Positions 50,398 to 59,966 of a stretch of 64,000 bases of DNA are shown here, one piece after another. Position numbers and translations under genes: made by a program. The stretch's first letter is position 1. Each line of letters opens with the position of its first letter. Source of the DNA: Aquibium microcysteis (GTDB lineage Bacteria; Pseudomonadota; Alphaproteobacteria; Rhizobiales; Rhizobiaceae). The notes beneath the pieces were generated by a model. The model was not told the origin of the DNA, searched no databases, and was given only the letters and a program-made list of their open reading frames with translations. The DNA is taken from positions 2,655,001-2,719,000 of the forward strand of contig NZ_CP061080.1 of assembly GCF_014495845.1 (NCBI RefSeq), read 5' to 3'.

Positions 50398-51551
50398 ACC
50401 CTCTCCCGCTCGACGGCGTCCGGGTGATCGACTTCACCCAGGTGATGATGGGTCCCTGCTGCACCCAGATGCTCGCCGACTACGGCGCCGAGGTCATCAA
50501 GATCGAGAAGGACCGGATCGGCGACCTGTCGCGCTGGTCGCTCGGCTCCGATCCGGACGGCCTGAACAACCCGGTCTTCTCCTCGCTCAACCGCAACAAG
50601 AAGAGCGTCGCGCTCGACCTGAAGTCGGACGCGGCGAAGGCGCAGGTGCTGGCGCTGATCGACGGCGCCGACGTCGTCGTCAGCAATTTCCGCCCGGGCG
50701 TCATGGAGCGCATGGGCTTCGGCTACGAGGAGCTTCGGGCACGCAATCCCGGCATCGTCTTCGCCATCGGCTCCGGCTTCGGGCTCGAAGGCCCCAACGT
50801 CCACAAGGGCGGCCAGGACGTGCTGGCCCAGGCGATGACCGGCGTCATGGCGCGCAAGGCCGACGCCACCCAGGCCACGTCGATCTACTCGACGGCGCTG
50901 TGCGACTATTCCGCCGGTATGCACCTGGTGCAGGGCGTGCTGCTCGCCCTGCTGCAGCGCCAGAAGACCGGCCTCGGCCAGGTTGTCTCGGTGTCGCTCT
51001 ACAACTCCATGCTCGCCATGCAGATGCAGGAGGGTGCGGCCCACATGATGCGCGGCAAGGACCTGAACTGGGCGGCCTTCCCGCTCACCGGCGTCTTCGA
51101 GACCACCGACCGGCCGATCGTCATGGTCGGCGCCTTCAAGCAGAACCCGCTGCGCGACATCTGCGAGGCGCTGGAGATCGACGACCTGTCGCAGGAGGCG
51201 CGCTTCGCCGATCTCGACCGGCAGATGGAGCACAAGGCCGAGCTGCAGGCCGTCTTCCGCGCCCGCTTCGCCGAAAGGAGCTGCGACCACTGGCTGGCGC
51301 GGCTGGAGAAGGTCGACATCCTCTGCGCGCCGGTGCGCACGCTGGCCGAGGCGCTGGAGGACGAGCAGACGCTGGTCAACCGCATGATCCTCGATGCCGG
51401 CCGGTCGCCGAACGGCCCGATCCGCCTCATCGGCAGCCCGATCGACATGTCGGCCGCGCCGGTCGTGGTCCGGCATGCGCCGCCGCGTCTCGGCGAACAC
51501 AATGACGAGGTGCTCGGCATGGCCGACGAGCGCCGGCGGGGGGCTGCATGA
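50394..51551 (+). CDS. Class III (CaiB/BaiF) CoA-transferase
   Basis: 385 residues. Family opening DGVRVIDFTQVMMGPCCTQM and LNRNKKSVALDLKS; the likely catalytic Asp is D142 in KGGQDVLAQAMTGV, forming the aspartyl-CoA anhydride. It would load a carboxylic acid with CoA from another thioester. ATGA overlaps join it on both sides to the oxidoreductase and the hydratase, arguing that activation is followed by hydration. Confidence 0.9.
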   Translation: MNPLPLDGVRVIDFTQVMMGPCCTQMLADYGAEVIKIEKDRIGDLSRWSLGSDPDGLNNPVFSSLNRNKKSVALDLKSDAAKAQVLALIDGADVVVSNFRPGVMERMGFGYEELRARNPGIVFAIGSGFGLEGPNVHKGGQDVLAQAMTGVMARKADATQATSIYSTALCDYSAGMHLVQGVLLALLQRQKTGLGQVVSVSLYNSMLAMQMQEGAAHMMRGKDLNWAAFPLTGVFETTDRPIVMVGAFKQNPLRDICEALEIDDLSQEARFADLDRQMEHKAELQAVFRARFAERSCDHWLARLEKVDILCAPVRTLAEALEDEQTLVNRMILDAGRSPNGPIRLIGSPIDMSAAPVVVRHAPPRLGEHNDEVLGMADERRRGAA

Positions 51552-52321
51552 GCGTCCGCCTCGACATCGCCGACCGCGTCGCGCGCGTCGTCATCGACCG
51601 CGCCGACCGGCTGAACGCCATCGATGCGGCGCACGAGGCCGAACTGGAGGCGGCCTGGCAGGAGATCGAGCGCCGCGGCGACGTCTCCTGCGTGGTGCTG
51701 ACCGGTGCCGGCGAGAAGGCCTTCTGCGTCGGCGCCGACATGAAGGACGTCGGCAAGTCCGGCCTCGAATACTGGGCCGACGCGCGACCGCACGGCTTCG
51801 GCGGCATCGCCTACCGGCGCTCGCTCGACGTGCCGGTGATCGCCCGCGTCAACGGCTATGCGCTCGGCGGCGGCTTCGAGATGGTGCTCGGCTGCGACAT
51901 CGTCGTGGCCTCCGAGAAGGCGCAGTTCGGCCTGCCTGAAGGCCGCGTCGGGCGCATGCCGCTCGACGGCGGCATGGTGCTGCTGCAGCGCAAGATCCCG
52001 CACAACCTCGCCATGGGCGTCATGCTGACCGGCCGCCGCTTCTCGGCCGCCGAGATGGCCGGCTTCGGCATCGTCAACGAGGTGGCGCCCGCCGATGGGC
52101 TCGACGCGGCCGTCGACCGCTGGGTGGCCGACATCGTCGCCAATGCACCGCTGTCGCTGCGCGCCATCAAGCAGACGGTCAACCGCACCGGGCATCTGTC
52201 GCCGGCGGAGGCGCAGGCGCTGCGCACGCCCGCCCTCGTCGCAGCGCTCGCCAGCGAGGACTCGCAGGAAGGGGTCCGCGCCTTCAACGAAAAGCGTGCG
52301 CCGGTGTGGAAGGGACGGTAG
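51548..52321 (+). CDS. Enoyl-CoA hydratase/isomerase family protein
   Basis: 257 residues, crotonase fold. Oxyanion-hole segments LTGAGEKAFCVGADMKDV and VNGYALGGGFEMVLGCDI are visible, with a glutamate at LPEGRVGRMPLDGG in the active-site position. It probably hydrates the CoA ester made by the preceding transferase, though isomerases and C-C hydrolases share the fold. It ends 40 bp before a LysR regulator gene on the same strand. Confidence 0.9.
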   Translation: MSVRLDIADRVARVVIDRADRLNAIDAAHEAELEAAWQEIERRGDVSCVVLTGAGEKAFCVGADMKDVGKSGLEYWADARPHGFGGIAYRRSLDVPVIARVNGYALGGGFEMVLGCDIVVASEKAQFGLPEGRVGRMPLDGGMVLLQRKIPHNLAMGVMLTGRRFSAAEMAGFGIVNEVAPADGLDAAVDRWVADIVANAPLSLRAIKQTVNRTGHLSPAEAQALRTPALVAALASEDSQEGVRAFNEKRAPVWKGR

Positions 52322-52361
52322 GGTCGCCCGACCATCCATCGCGGAGGAGCGACCCGTCACC

Positions 52362-53285
52362 ATGCATGCCGCCGTCTTGCGCTACTTCGTCGCCGTGGCG
52401 CGCGCGGGCTCGATCCGCAAGGCTTCGGAGGAACTGCACGTCGCCAGTTCCGCCGTCAGCCGCCAGATCCAGAAGATCGAGGACGAGCTCGGCACGCCGC
52501 TGTTCGAGCGTCTGCCGAACGGCCTGCGCCTCACGCGGGCCGGCGAGATCGCCCTGCGCCACGCGCGCGACACGCTGCACCAGTTCGACATCATGCGCGG
52601 CGAACTCGGCGACCTGAAGGGCAAGAAGACCGGCCGCGTCCACGTCGCCTGCCTCGACAGCCTCTCGGTGCAGTTCCTGCCCGAGCGGGCGATGACCTTC
52701 CACCGCCTCCACCCGGCGATCGACCTCCGGATCCGCAACGACAACTACAGCCAGATCTTCGGCTTCGTCGCCGATGGCGACGTCGACGTCGGCATCACCT
52801 TCGACCTCGCCCGCCCGGAGGACATCCGCCGCGTCGCCGGCGTGCCGATGCCGCTGATGGCCATGGTGGCACGGGGCCACCCGCTGGCGAAGCAAAAGTC
52901 CGTCACCCTGCAGGAATGCGCCCAGTTCAACCTCCTGCTCCAGCTCGACAACGAGGTGATGAGCTCGATGATCTCGATCGAGCTCGCCGCGCTCGACCGG
53001 ACCGGCCGCACGCTGGTCGCCACCAACAACCAGATGATGCTGAAGCCGCTGATCCTGGCCGGCATCGGCGTCGCCTTCTTCACGCCCATCGGGCTGCTGA
53101 ACGAGTTGCGCGAAGGCAGCGTGGTCGCCCTCCCCATCGCCGGGTCGAGGCTCCAGGAACTCGAGATTTCGGTCATGGTGCCCCGCAACCGCCCCCTGAC
53201 CGGGGCCACGCAGGCCTTCGTCGATTTCATCGCCGCCGAACTGGTCGCCTACAGCAAGGACATTCACGCGGTGCTGAACCGATGA
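52362..53285 (+). CDS. LysR-family transcriptional regulator
   Basis: 307 residues from ATG 52362, with GGAGGAG upstream. N-terminal winged helix (1-60, with GSIRKASEELHVASSAVSRQ) and a periplasmic-binding-like effector domain (about 90-295). It lies within the catabolic island, overlaps the amidohydrolase start in ATGA, and probably activates the island. Two palindromes of LysR type (46189-46207 and 55098-55116) are its likely sites. Confidence 0.9.
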   Translation: MHAAVLRYFVAVARAGSIRKASEELHVASSAVSRQIQKIEDELGTPLFERLPNGLRLTRAGEIALRHARDTLHQFDIMRGELGDLKGKKTGRVHVACLDSLSVQFLPERAMTFHRLHPAIDLRIRNDNYSQIFGFVADGDVDVGITFDLARPEDIRRVAGVPMPLMAMVARGHPLAKQKSVTLQECAQFNLLLQLDNEVMSSMISIELAALDRTGRTLVATNNQMMLKPLILAGIGVAFFTPIGLLNELREGSVVALPIAGSRLQELEISVMVPRNRPLTGATQAFVDFIAAELVAYSKDIHAVLNR

Positions 53286-54688
53286 GCATCACCGTCTCCG
53301 TCGAGCGCTACCTGCCGGCCCCGGGCCACGCAGCCGCATCGCGCGACGTTGCGGTCACCGCGGGCGCGGACGGACTGGCAGCGACGGGAAGCAGCACCTC
53401 CGGCGCCGGCCTGCTTGCGCTGCCGGCGCCCGTCAACGCCCATGACCACGGCTACGGCATCCGGCCCTACGACTTCGGCGGCCTCGACGACGCGCTCGAG
53501 CCCTGGATCCCCTTCATGCGGCTGCGGCCGAAGACGGATCCCTATCTCGAAGCCCTGGTGGCCTTTGGCCGCATTGCGCGATCGGGTTGCGGCGCGACGA
53601 TGCACTGCCACAACTCGCTCAACGTCGCGACGCTAGTCGACGAGGCGGGCGCGGTGGTGCGGGCCGCGCGCGACGTCGGCATCCGGCTCGGCCTCTCCTG
53701 CCCGCTCCTCGACACGTCGCCCTTCGTCTATGGCGGCCTGCCGGAACTGCTGCCCGGCCTTTCGGCCGCCGAGCGCACCCGCGTGGAAGCGCTGGCGCCG
53801 ACCTACGCGCCGATCGGCGAGCAGCTCGCGGCCGTCGACGCCATCGCCCGCCTGCACGGCTCCGGCATGGTCGACGTCCAGTACGGCCCGATCGGCCCGC
53901 AATGGGCGAGCGACGCGCTGCTCGAAGCCGTCGCCGAGGCCTCGGCGCGGACCGGCCGGCGCATCCACATGCATCTGCTCGAAAGCCCGCGCCAGCGCGT
54001 CTGGCTCGACCGGCGATTCCCGCAGGGCGTCGTGCGGTTCCTCGACGAGATCGGCTTCCTGTCGCCGCGGCTGGCAGTCGCTCACGGCGTCCAGCTCAGG
54101 CCGGACGAATGCGAACTCATGGCCGAGCGCGGCGTCATCCTCGCCAGCAACCCCTCGGCCAATTTGCGCCTGCGGTCGGGCGTCGCGCCGGTAGAGGCGA
54201 TCCGCAAGGCGGGACTGTCCTATGCCATCGGCCTCGACGGCACCGGCATCGACGACGACCAGGACATCTGGCGGGAGATGCGGCTGTTCCATCTCCTGCA
54301 CGGCGGGCGCGGTCTGGACCCGGCGGTCCCGACCGCCGAAATCTTCGACGCCGCGATCCTGCGCGGCGCGGCCGTCGTCAACCAGCCGCCGGCCCGCGAC
54401 CTCGTCGTCGTCGACTATGCGGCCCTGTTGGAAGACGCCATGTTCGACGATCTGGACGAGGCGGAGCTGCTGCTGGGCCGCATGACGGCCGGCCACGTGC
54501 GCGGGCTCGTGGTCGGCGGCCGCTCGGTGGTGGCGGACGGACGGCTGGCCACGGTCGACTTCGAGGCGGCGCGCCGCGAGCTGGTCGGTCAGGCGCGCCT
54601 TTCAGCGGGCAAGCTCGGCGGGCAGCGCGACGATGCGCGCTTCCTCTCGCAGGTCGTCCGGCGCCACTTTGCGGGCTACGCCGGCTGA
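53282..54688 (+). CDS. Amidohydrolase-superfamily hydrolase/deaminase (ATZ/TRZ-like)
   Basis: 468 residues. Metal and catalytic residues of the mononuclear amidohydrolases are present: HxH at H54/H56 (NAHDHG), H231 with E234 (MHLLES), H268 (AHGVQL) and D319 (GLDGTG). The N-terminal beta-sandwich is short. Members deaminate or dechlorinate nitrogen heterocycles or open cyclic amides. Its place beside a NitT/TauT importer suggests hydrolysis of an imported nitrogenous compound. The 3' end overlaps the convergent ferredoxin gene by 13 bp. Confidence 0.85.
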   Translation: MSITVSVERYLPAPGHAAASRDVAVTAGADGLAATGSSTSGAGLLALPAPVNAHDHGYGIRPYDFGGLDDALEPWIPFMRLRPKTDPYLEALVAFGRIARSGCGATMHCHNSLNVATLVDEAGAVVRAARDVGIRLGLSCPLLDTSPFVYGGLPELLPGLSAAERTRVEALAPTYAPIGEQLAAVDAIARLHGSGMVDVQYGPIGPQWASDALLEAVAEASARTGRRIHMHLLESPRQRVWLDRRFPQGVVRFLDEIGFLSPRLAVAHGVQLRPDECELMAERGVILASNPSANLRLRSGVAPVEAIRKAGLSYAIGLDGTGIDDDQDIWREMRLFHLLHGGRGLDPAVPTAEIFDAAILRGAAVVNQPPARDLVVVDYAALLEDAMFDDLDEAELLLGRMTAGHVRGLVVGGRSVVADGRLATVDFEAARRELVGQARLSAGKLGGQRDDARFLSQVVRRHFAGYAG

Positions 54689-55020
54689 TCCTTCCCCCGC
54701 TGCTCCCAGCCGGCGACCAGCGGATGGTCGAGCTCGGTCCTGCGGGTGGCGTCCCAGCCGCCCGGCGAGTGCCATCCCGTCACCGCGTCGCCGAAGAAGT
54801 CGCGGTTGACCGCCTCGAACGGCTTGTGCTGCGGCTTCATCTCGCCGTCCCAGACGATGGCGTCGACGGGGCAGATCGACAGGCAGAGCCCGCAATTGAT
54901 GCATTCTTCGGGATGGATGTAGAACATCCGTCCGCCTTCGTAGATGCAGTCGACGGGACAGGCGGCGGTGCATGAGCCGTCCTTCACGTCGATGCAGGGC
55001 TCGGTGATGATGTAGGCCAT
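54676..55020 (-). CDS. Ferredoxin with two Fe-S cluster motifs (FdxA-like)
   Basis: 114 residues. Cysteines C9, C17, C21 and C25 (CIDVKDGSCTAACPVDC) suit a first cluster of the 3Fe or modified 4Fe type, and C40, C43, C46 and C50 (CINCGLCLSICP) a classical second [4Fe-4S] site. It carries electrons at low potential. The 60-residue tail after the clusters is typical of 7Fe/8Fe ferredoxins. The promoter region shares a LysR palindrome with the importer operon, so it likely serves the catabolic island. Confidence 0.92.
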   Translation of the reverse strand: MAYIITEPCIDVKDGSCTAACPVDCIYEGGRMFYIHPEECINCGLCLSICPVDAIVWDGEMKPQHKPFEAVNRDFFGDAVTGWHSPGGWDATRRTELDHPLVAGWEQRGKDQPA

Positions 55021-55073
55021 CGTGCCGTCGGATCTCCTCGATGCGGCGAGTGTCGCAGTCGGATGCGTTCCAA

Positions 55074-55088
55074 ACAATCATCGATTGT
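55074..55088. promoter_or_regulatory. Palindrome near the ferredoxin promoter
   Basis: ACAATC-ATC-GATTGT, perfect 6-bp arms, 54 bp upstream of the ferredoxin ATG. It could be a second (activation) contact for the LysR protein or a site for another factor. Confidence 0.35.
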
Positions 55089-55097
55089 CGTCATCAG

Positions 55098-55116
55098 CGT
55101 TGCCGATCGGGCAACG
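55098..55116. promoter_or_regulatory. LysR-type T-N11-A operator, ferredoxin side
   Basis: CGTTGCC-GATCG-GGCAACG has the same 7-bp arms and spacing as 46189-46207. It lies about 80-95 bp before the ferredoxin ATG, 9 kb from its twin, which makes co-regulation likely. Confidence 0.6.
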
Positions 55117-55132
55117 GATCCGCCGCCGGCAT

Positions 55133-56191
55133 TCACTCCTCCCCGTAACCGGTCATTTCGAGATAGCCGCGGCCGTCATGGCTGCCGCTGACGGTGACCG
55201 GTCCTTCCCAGTAGGGCACCGTCAGCCCCATCCAGGATTGGTCGTTCAGCGCCGCGACCGTCACGTCGAGACCGCGCTCGGCCAGGGTCACCCGCCAGCG
55301 CGTCGGCACCCGGCGCCCCGCCACCGGGCTCTCCGCGAGCGGCACCGCCGCGAATGCGCCGTCGGCATAGGCGGTCGCCGTTCCGTCCGGTTCGATCCAG
55401 GTCGCGGACGTGAAGTCTCCGCCGGTCGCATCGCGCAACCGGAAGCCCATCAGCTTCTCGCCGCTGGCGAAGGACAAGGAGAACCAGTCCCAGCCCGACT
55501 GGGTTTCGGCGAGCGGCTGCGACGACCATTCCCGGTCGAGCCAGGCCGAACCGCGCACCGGGATCTCCCCTTCCGGCAGGACGAGCCTGCCTTCGACCTC
55601 GAAGAAGGGCTGCGAATAATAATGGCTCGCCTGCCCCGCCGCCGACTTGACCGAGAAACCGTTCTGGCCGTGGAAGACGAGCGGCCCGGCGGCGCGCATG
55701 GTCATCTCGTAGGCGAAATCCGTCCCCGTGGCGGCCAGCCGGGCGGTGCCGAGGAGGTCGCCGGTCATGTGCCAGTCGTCGATCCAGGCCTGGAAGGGCG
55801 CCGCGGTCACCCCGGCCTGTCCCGTCCCGCCGCGCCCGAAGCGCTCGGCGGCCCTGTGCATGGTCGCACTCGTCACCGCCGCGTGGCCGAACCACACCTG
55901 CGGGCTCTCCCATCCGCCCGCCTCACCCGGTTTCAGCGCCGAGCGGAACAGCGTCCATTGCAGGCCGTAGGGCGTGCCGTCGGGGCCGGTCAGGTTGGCG
56001 GTGACGTACCACCACTCGATGCGGAAGTCGGGGTGAGCGCCGTGATCCTGGGGGAACGACAAGGCGCGCCCCGGCTGCGGCAGGGCGAAGCCTTCGGCCT
56101 CCGTTCCGAGCCCGGCGAACCCCTGCGCGAACGCCGCGCCGCAGCCGAACAGCCAGACGATGACGGCAAGCGACCGGATGCTATCGTTCAT
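55133..56191 (-). CDS. Secreted lipocalin-like protein of the AttH/CrtC family
   Basis: 352 residues with a signal peptide (cleavage after about AAFAQ). Family hallmarks are FPQDHGAHPDFRIEWWYVT, the internal GSAWLDREWSSQPL and a WDWFSL stretch. This beta-barrel fold is shared by AttH and the carotenoid hydratase CrtC. Because it is encoded behind an ABC ATPase and FtsX-like permease, it fits AttH of attEFGH loci rather than the carotenoid enzyme. Its start overlaps the permease 3' end by 11 nt. Role unknown; an exported lipid- or carotenoid-binding protein is possible. Confidence 0.82.
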   Translation of the reverse strand: MNDSIRSLAVIVWLFGCGAAFAQGFAGLGTEAEGFALPQPGRALSFPQDHGAHPDFRIEWWYVTANLTGPDGTPYGLQWTLFRSALKPGEAGGWESPQVWFGHAAVTSATMHRAAERFGRGGTGQAGVTAAPFQAWIDDWHMTGDLLGTARLAATGTDFAYEMTMRAAGPLVFHGQNGFSVKSAAGQASHYYSQPFFEVEGRLVLPEGEIPVRGSAWLDREWSSQPLAETQSGWDWFSLSFASGEKLMGFRLRDATGGDFTSATWIEPDGTATAYADGAFAAVPLAESPVAGRRVPTRWRVTLAERGLDVTVAALNDQSWMGLTVPYWEGPVTVSGSHDGRGYLEMTGYGEE

Positions 56192-58580
56192 GGGCGAAGA
56201 TCCTGAGCAGGGCCGCCGGCGCCATGCGCGACAGCCGCAGGGCGGGCCAGGACGCGGCGGCAAGCGCTGCCGCCAGCGTCAGCAGCACCAGCCGGGCATA
56301 TTCCAGCGGGAAGAGATACATCGGCAGGCGCCAGCCGAAAGCCTCGACGTTGACGATGGCAAGCAGCACCCAGGCGAGCAGCAGCCCGAGCGGGATGGCG
56401 AGCAGCGCCGTCAGCATCGCCAGGAGCACGGTGCGCAGCACCTCCAGTCCCGCCAGGCGCCGCTGCGTCACCCCCATCGCCCAGACCGGCGCGAGCTGCG
56501 GCAGCCGCATCGCCGCGAGCGTCAGCAGGCTCATCAGGATGGAAAAGGCCGCGACCGCCAGCGTCAGCACGTTGAGCGCGCCGGTGACGGAGAAGGTGCG
56601 CTCGAACACCGACAGCGAGAACCGCTTGATCGCAGCCTGGTCGATGATCGACGCCGGCGGCAGGCCGAACGTGTCGACGAGCGCGCTCCGCAATGCCGCG
56701 GCATCGCCCGTTCGCAGGCCGAAACGCGCCGCCGCGACGGCCGGATAGGCCTGCCGGAACAGGTCTTCGGCCATGATCGCCTGGCCGATCGGATTGCCAT
56801 AGTCGCCGACGATGCCGGCGATGGGCAGCGTCACGCCCGGCGCCACCGTCAGCGGATCGCCGAGCGCGAGGCCGGCACGGCGCGACAGCTGCTCGTTGAC
56901 GATCAGCGCGCTGCCATCGGCCACGCGGTCCCAGACATCCGCCTCGGCGGTGAGGAAGCGCCAGTTCTCGCGGTAGGTCCGCCCGACCCGCGCGCCGTAG
57001 AGCTCCGCCGGCAGCCCGGCGAGTTCGGTCTCGACCGAGAGGATCGGCAGGATCTCGTCGGCTTGCGTGCCGAGGAAACGCTCCAGCGCCGCACGATCCT
57101 GAACCTCCGCCGCGTCGACGTAGAGTTCGGCCGACAGGCGCTGGTCGAGGAAGCCGGTGAAGGTCAGCCGGAAGCTCGACACCATGGTGGAGACGCCGAC
57201 ATTGGCCGCCATGGCCAGCAGCAGCGCCATCAGCGCGAGGCTGAGACCCGGCAGCTGCTGCCGGCTGTCGGCCCAGAACCATTGCGCCAGAACGCCCGTC
57301 GACCGGTCCTGCCCCGCCTTCAGGATCACGGCGAGGCAGAGCGGCAGGGCGAGCGCCCCGCCGAGGAACAGGCAGGCGAGGATGGCGAACCCGGCCACCA
57401 GCCCCGTGCCCATGGCCGCGAACCCGCCTGCGGCAGCGAAGAGGACGAGTGCCGTCGAACCCTGGACCAGCCGCCCGCGACCCGACGCGACCGCCCAGGC
57501 CCTGCCGCCGGCGCTCGCCAGGATCGGCATGCGCGCGATCCGCCACAACGCGCCGGCCGCCGCGGCCAGCGCGCCGCCGACGGCCATGCCCAGGCCGGAG
57601 GCCCACCAGACGGGCCGGATCTGCAGCGTGCCCGCGACGTCGGTGCCATAGAGGCCGCGGACCGTCGCCGCGACGTCCGGCAGCAGCACTGCTGCCACGA
57701 CATATCCGAGCACGATCCCGATGGCGCCCGCCAGCGTCGCCAGCGCGACCAGTTCGAGGATCATCAGCACGATCAGCCGATCGAGCGGGACGCCGAGCGC
57801 GCGCAACGTGCGCACCATGCCGCGCCGCTGCTCGAAGGCGAGTCCGATCGCCCCATGCACGATGAAGATGCCGACCGCGAAGCTCAGGAAGCCGAAGGCG
57901 GTCAGATTGAGGTGGAAGCTGTCGGTCAGGCGGCCGACGTCGCTCGCCCCGTCGGCCCGCTGGCGGACGAGGTCGGGGGCCACCTCGGCAAGCGGCCGCT
58001 GGCGCAGCGGCTGGACCTCGGCGACCACAAGCCGGTTGATCTGCCCCGCCCGGTCGAGCAGACGCTGCGCCACCCCGATGTCGGCGATCACGGTTCCCGG
58101 CGCGATCGAGGCATCGACGATCACCGGGTTCGGCAACGCGCCCCGCAGCACGTCCGCCGCCTGCGGCCCGGCCAGCAGCGTGTCGGCTCCGAGGAAACCG
58201 GCAAGGTCGGTGCTGCCGAGCGCCGTGCCCGCCGCGGCGCCGGCCGGCACCGTCAGCGGGTCGATCCCGACCAGTCTCAGCGACGTCGTGCCCGCGCGAA
58301 GCCGTCCCTCGACGACCGGGCTGACCAGCCACCCGGCGCGGCGCAACGCGACGAAGCGCTCCTGCGGCATCGTTTCCCCGGCCGCCGGCACGAGCTGGTC
58401 GAGCCGGCCCTCGCCCAGCGTCGCGGCCGCCGCATCGTAGCTCGCGCGCGCCTCCGCGTTGATCGCCTGTACGCCCGACCACAGGGCTGTCGCCAGCGCC
58501 AGCCCGACGACGAGGGTCAGGAACTGGACAGGGTTGCGGCGCCAGTGGGAGACGAGCGCGGCGAGCGTCGCCGCCGTCAT
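56181..58580 (-). CDS. FtsX/MacB-type ABC transporter permease (fused pair)
   Basis: 799 residues, about the length of two fused AttF/AttG-type permeases. There are two FtsX membrane modules, one around residues 240-430 and one at the C-terminus (about 680-790), each with a GxxLGxxxA-like helix, and large extracytoplasmic loops between. The start overlaps the ATPase stop (ATGA). MacB/Lol-type systems move lipids or peptides without classical import. Together with the ATPase and AttH-like protein it looks like an envelope export or lipid-handling complex. Confidence 0.87.
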   Translation of the reverse strand: MTAATLAALVSHWRRNPVQFLTLVVGLALATALWSGVQAINAEARASYDAAAATLGEGRLDQLVPAAGETMPQERFVALRRAGWLVSPVVEGRLRAGTTSLRLVGIDPLTVPAGAAAGTALGSTDLAGFLGADTLLAGPQAADVLRGALPNPVIVDASIAPGTVIADIGVAQRLLDRAGQINRLVVAEVQPLRQRPLAEVAPDLVRQRADGASDVGRLTDSFHLNLTAFGFLSFAVGIFIVHGAIGLAFEQRRGMVRTLRALGVPLDRLIVLMILELVALATLAGAIGIVLGYVVAAVLLPDVAATVRGLYGTDVAGTLQIRPVWWASGLGMAVGGALAAAAGALWRIARMPILASAGGRAWAVASGRGRLVQGSTALVLFAAAGGFAAMGTGLVAGFAILACLFLGGALALPLCLAVILKAGQDRSTGVLAQWFWADSRQQLPGLSLALMALLLAMAANVGVSTMVSSFRLTFTGFLDQRLSAELYVDAAEVQDRAALERFLGTQADEILPILSVETELAGLPAELYGARVGRTYRENWRFLTAEADVWDRVADGSALIVNEQLSRRAGLALGDPLTVAPGVTLPIAGIVGDYGNPIGQAIMAEDLFRQAYPAVAAARFGLRTGDAAALRSALVDTFGLPPASIIDQAAIKRFSLSVFERTFSVTGALNVLTLAVAAFSILMSLLTLAAMRLPQLAPVWAMGVTQRRLAGLEVLRTVLLAMLTALLAIPLGLLLAWVLLAIVNVEAFGWRLPMYLFPLEYARLVLLTLAAALAAASWPALRLSRMAPAALLRIFAHER

Positions 58581-59233
58581 GCCAGACGTCCCCGGCTCAG
58601 ATGCGCGTGCCGGCCGAGCCTGGCCGCCAGGCGCGGCGAGTGGGTGACCATCAGGAGCGCGGCACCCGCCTCGCCGACGAGGCCGAGGAACTGGTCCATC
58701 ACCTCGTCCGCCGTCCTCTCGTCGAGATTGCCGGTCGGTTCGTCGGCGAGGATGAGCCTGGGGCGCGCGGCGAGCGTGCGGGCGATCGCCACGCGCTGCT
58801 GCTGGCCGCCCGACAGCTGCTCGGGATACTTGCGCAGATGCGCTTCGAGCCCGAGCGCCGTCGCGAGATCGCGAAGCCTCGTCTCGTCCGCGCCTCCCGA
58901 CAGCCGGGCCTGGAAGGCGATGTTGGCCGCGACGTCGAGCGAGGGGATCAGGTTGAACTGCTGGAAGACGATACCGATCGCCTTTCGCCGCAAGGCCGCG
59001 CGGCCCCGGTCGTCCAGGGCCGTCACCTCCGTCCCGTCGATCAGGATGCGGCCTCCATCCGCGCGATCGAGCCCGGCGACGAGATGCAGGAGCGTGCTCT
59101 TGCCGGAGCCGGACTCGCCGGTCAGCGCCAGGCTCTCGCCTGCGCCGAGCGTCAGCGTCACCCCGCGCAGGACCGGGACCGGCCCGTCGGGACCAGGGTA
59201 GGATTTGGTGATGGCGTCGATGTCGAGAAGCAT
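58577..59233 (-). CDS. LolD/MacB-type ABC transporter ATPase
   Basis: 218 residues, a compact single domain. Walker A GESGSGKST at 40-48, Q-loop VFQQFNLIPSL, signature LSGGQQQRVAIART and Walker B LILADEPTGNLD. It powers the FtsX-type permease encoded next; the pair overlaps in ATGA. First gene of the leftward three-gene unit. Confidence 0.92.
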   Translation of the reverse strand: MLLDIDAITKSYPGPDGPVPVLRGVTLTLGAGESLALTGESGSGKSTLLHLVAGLDRADGGRILIDGTEVTALDDRGRAALRRKAIGIVFQQFNLIPSLDVAANIAFQARLSGGADETRLRDLATALGLEAHLRKYPEQLSGGQQQRVAIARTLAARPRLILADEPTGNLDERTADEVMDQFLGLVGEAGAALLMVTHSPRLAARLGRHAHLSRGRLA

Positions 59234-59485
59234 GCCCGGAAGCTATCGCACGCGGCGCGAAGGGGAAGCCGTCCCGGCCGGATTTCCCTCTCCCGGAAAT
59301 TGGCAGGCGGGGATCCGCCACGCGGTCCCCGGATGAGGAACGCTGCCCCGACCTGCACCGACGGGCGACGAAATTGATCATGACATGCATGCCACCCGCC
59401 ATACTGAAGAACACAATGCTGCTGGCAGTGGAGGCAAGGCTGAGATACGGTAACGTCGTCTTCGAGCGAATGCGGGAGTCTTCCG

Positions 59486-59887
59486 ATGTCGGGACGGATC
59501 TTGGCGACGGCTGCGCTTCTTGCGCTCTGCCCAACACCGTTGCTGGCCCAGAATGCCGCAGCACTCAGCGGGACATGGCGTTGCGTGATGAACTCGGTCC
59601 CCGCAACGGTAGAAACGACCGTGTATCTCGCGCCCGACTTTTCGGCCGTCGCCGACGGCATCGTCATTCTCAATGGGACGAGCGGTTACTTTCCCTACAC
59701 CCGCGCGAGCGGACGATGGAGTATTGGTCCGGGCGACAACGGGCAGGCCATGGTTCGCATCCAGATCGCTCCGCCAAACCAGGCGATGTTTTCACTGTTC
59801 GTGATCCCGCGTGACATGAACAACATGTACAACTATTTCGCGCATCAGGACGCCCGCGTGGAGACCGCCTGCCAGCGCATCCGTTAG
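59486..59887 (+). CDS. Small secreted protein, unknown
   Basis: 133 residues with a Sec signal peptide (about 22 residues, ending LLAQ). The mature part starts ALSGTWRCVMNSVPATVETT, with a beta-rich pattern and two cysteines (C33 and C129) that could bridge. The TWRC...ASGRW layout recalls small lipocalin-like or DUF-type periplasmic proteins, but no family is certain. It lies alone between divergent and convergent neighbours, with 252 bp before it. Confidence 0.65.
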   Translation: MSGRILATAALLALCPTPLLAQNAAALSGTWRCVMNSVPATVETTVYLAPDFSAVADGIVILNGTSGYFPYTRASGRWSIGPGDNGQAMVRIQIAPPNQAMFSLFVIPRDMNNMYNYFAHQDARVETACQRIR

Positions 59888-59966
59888 GCGCCCGAACTCC
59901 TCCCTATCGATCATGCAACCGATGGTCGGTCACGGGCATCACCGGAAGAGATCGTGCGGTGCTGGA

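Noticed and set aside
55133..56191. Carotenoid hydratase CrtC
   Set aside because: The fold family matches, but the gene has a signal peptide and is operonic with an ABC ATPase and FtsX-type permease, with no crt genes nearby. AttH-like is the better call.
56160..59201. Long plus-strand open frame opposite the ABC transporter genes
   Set aside because: Antisense shadow of three well-supported genes, arginine/glutamine-rich and without domain features.
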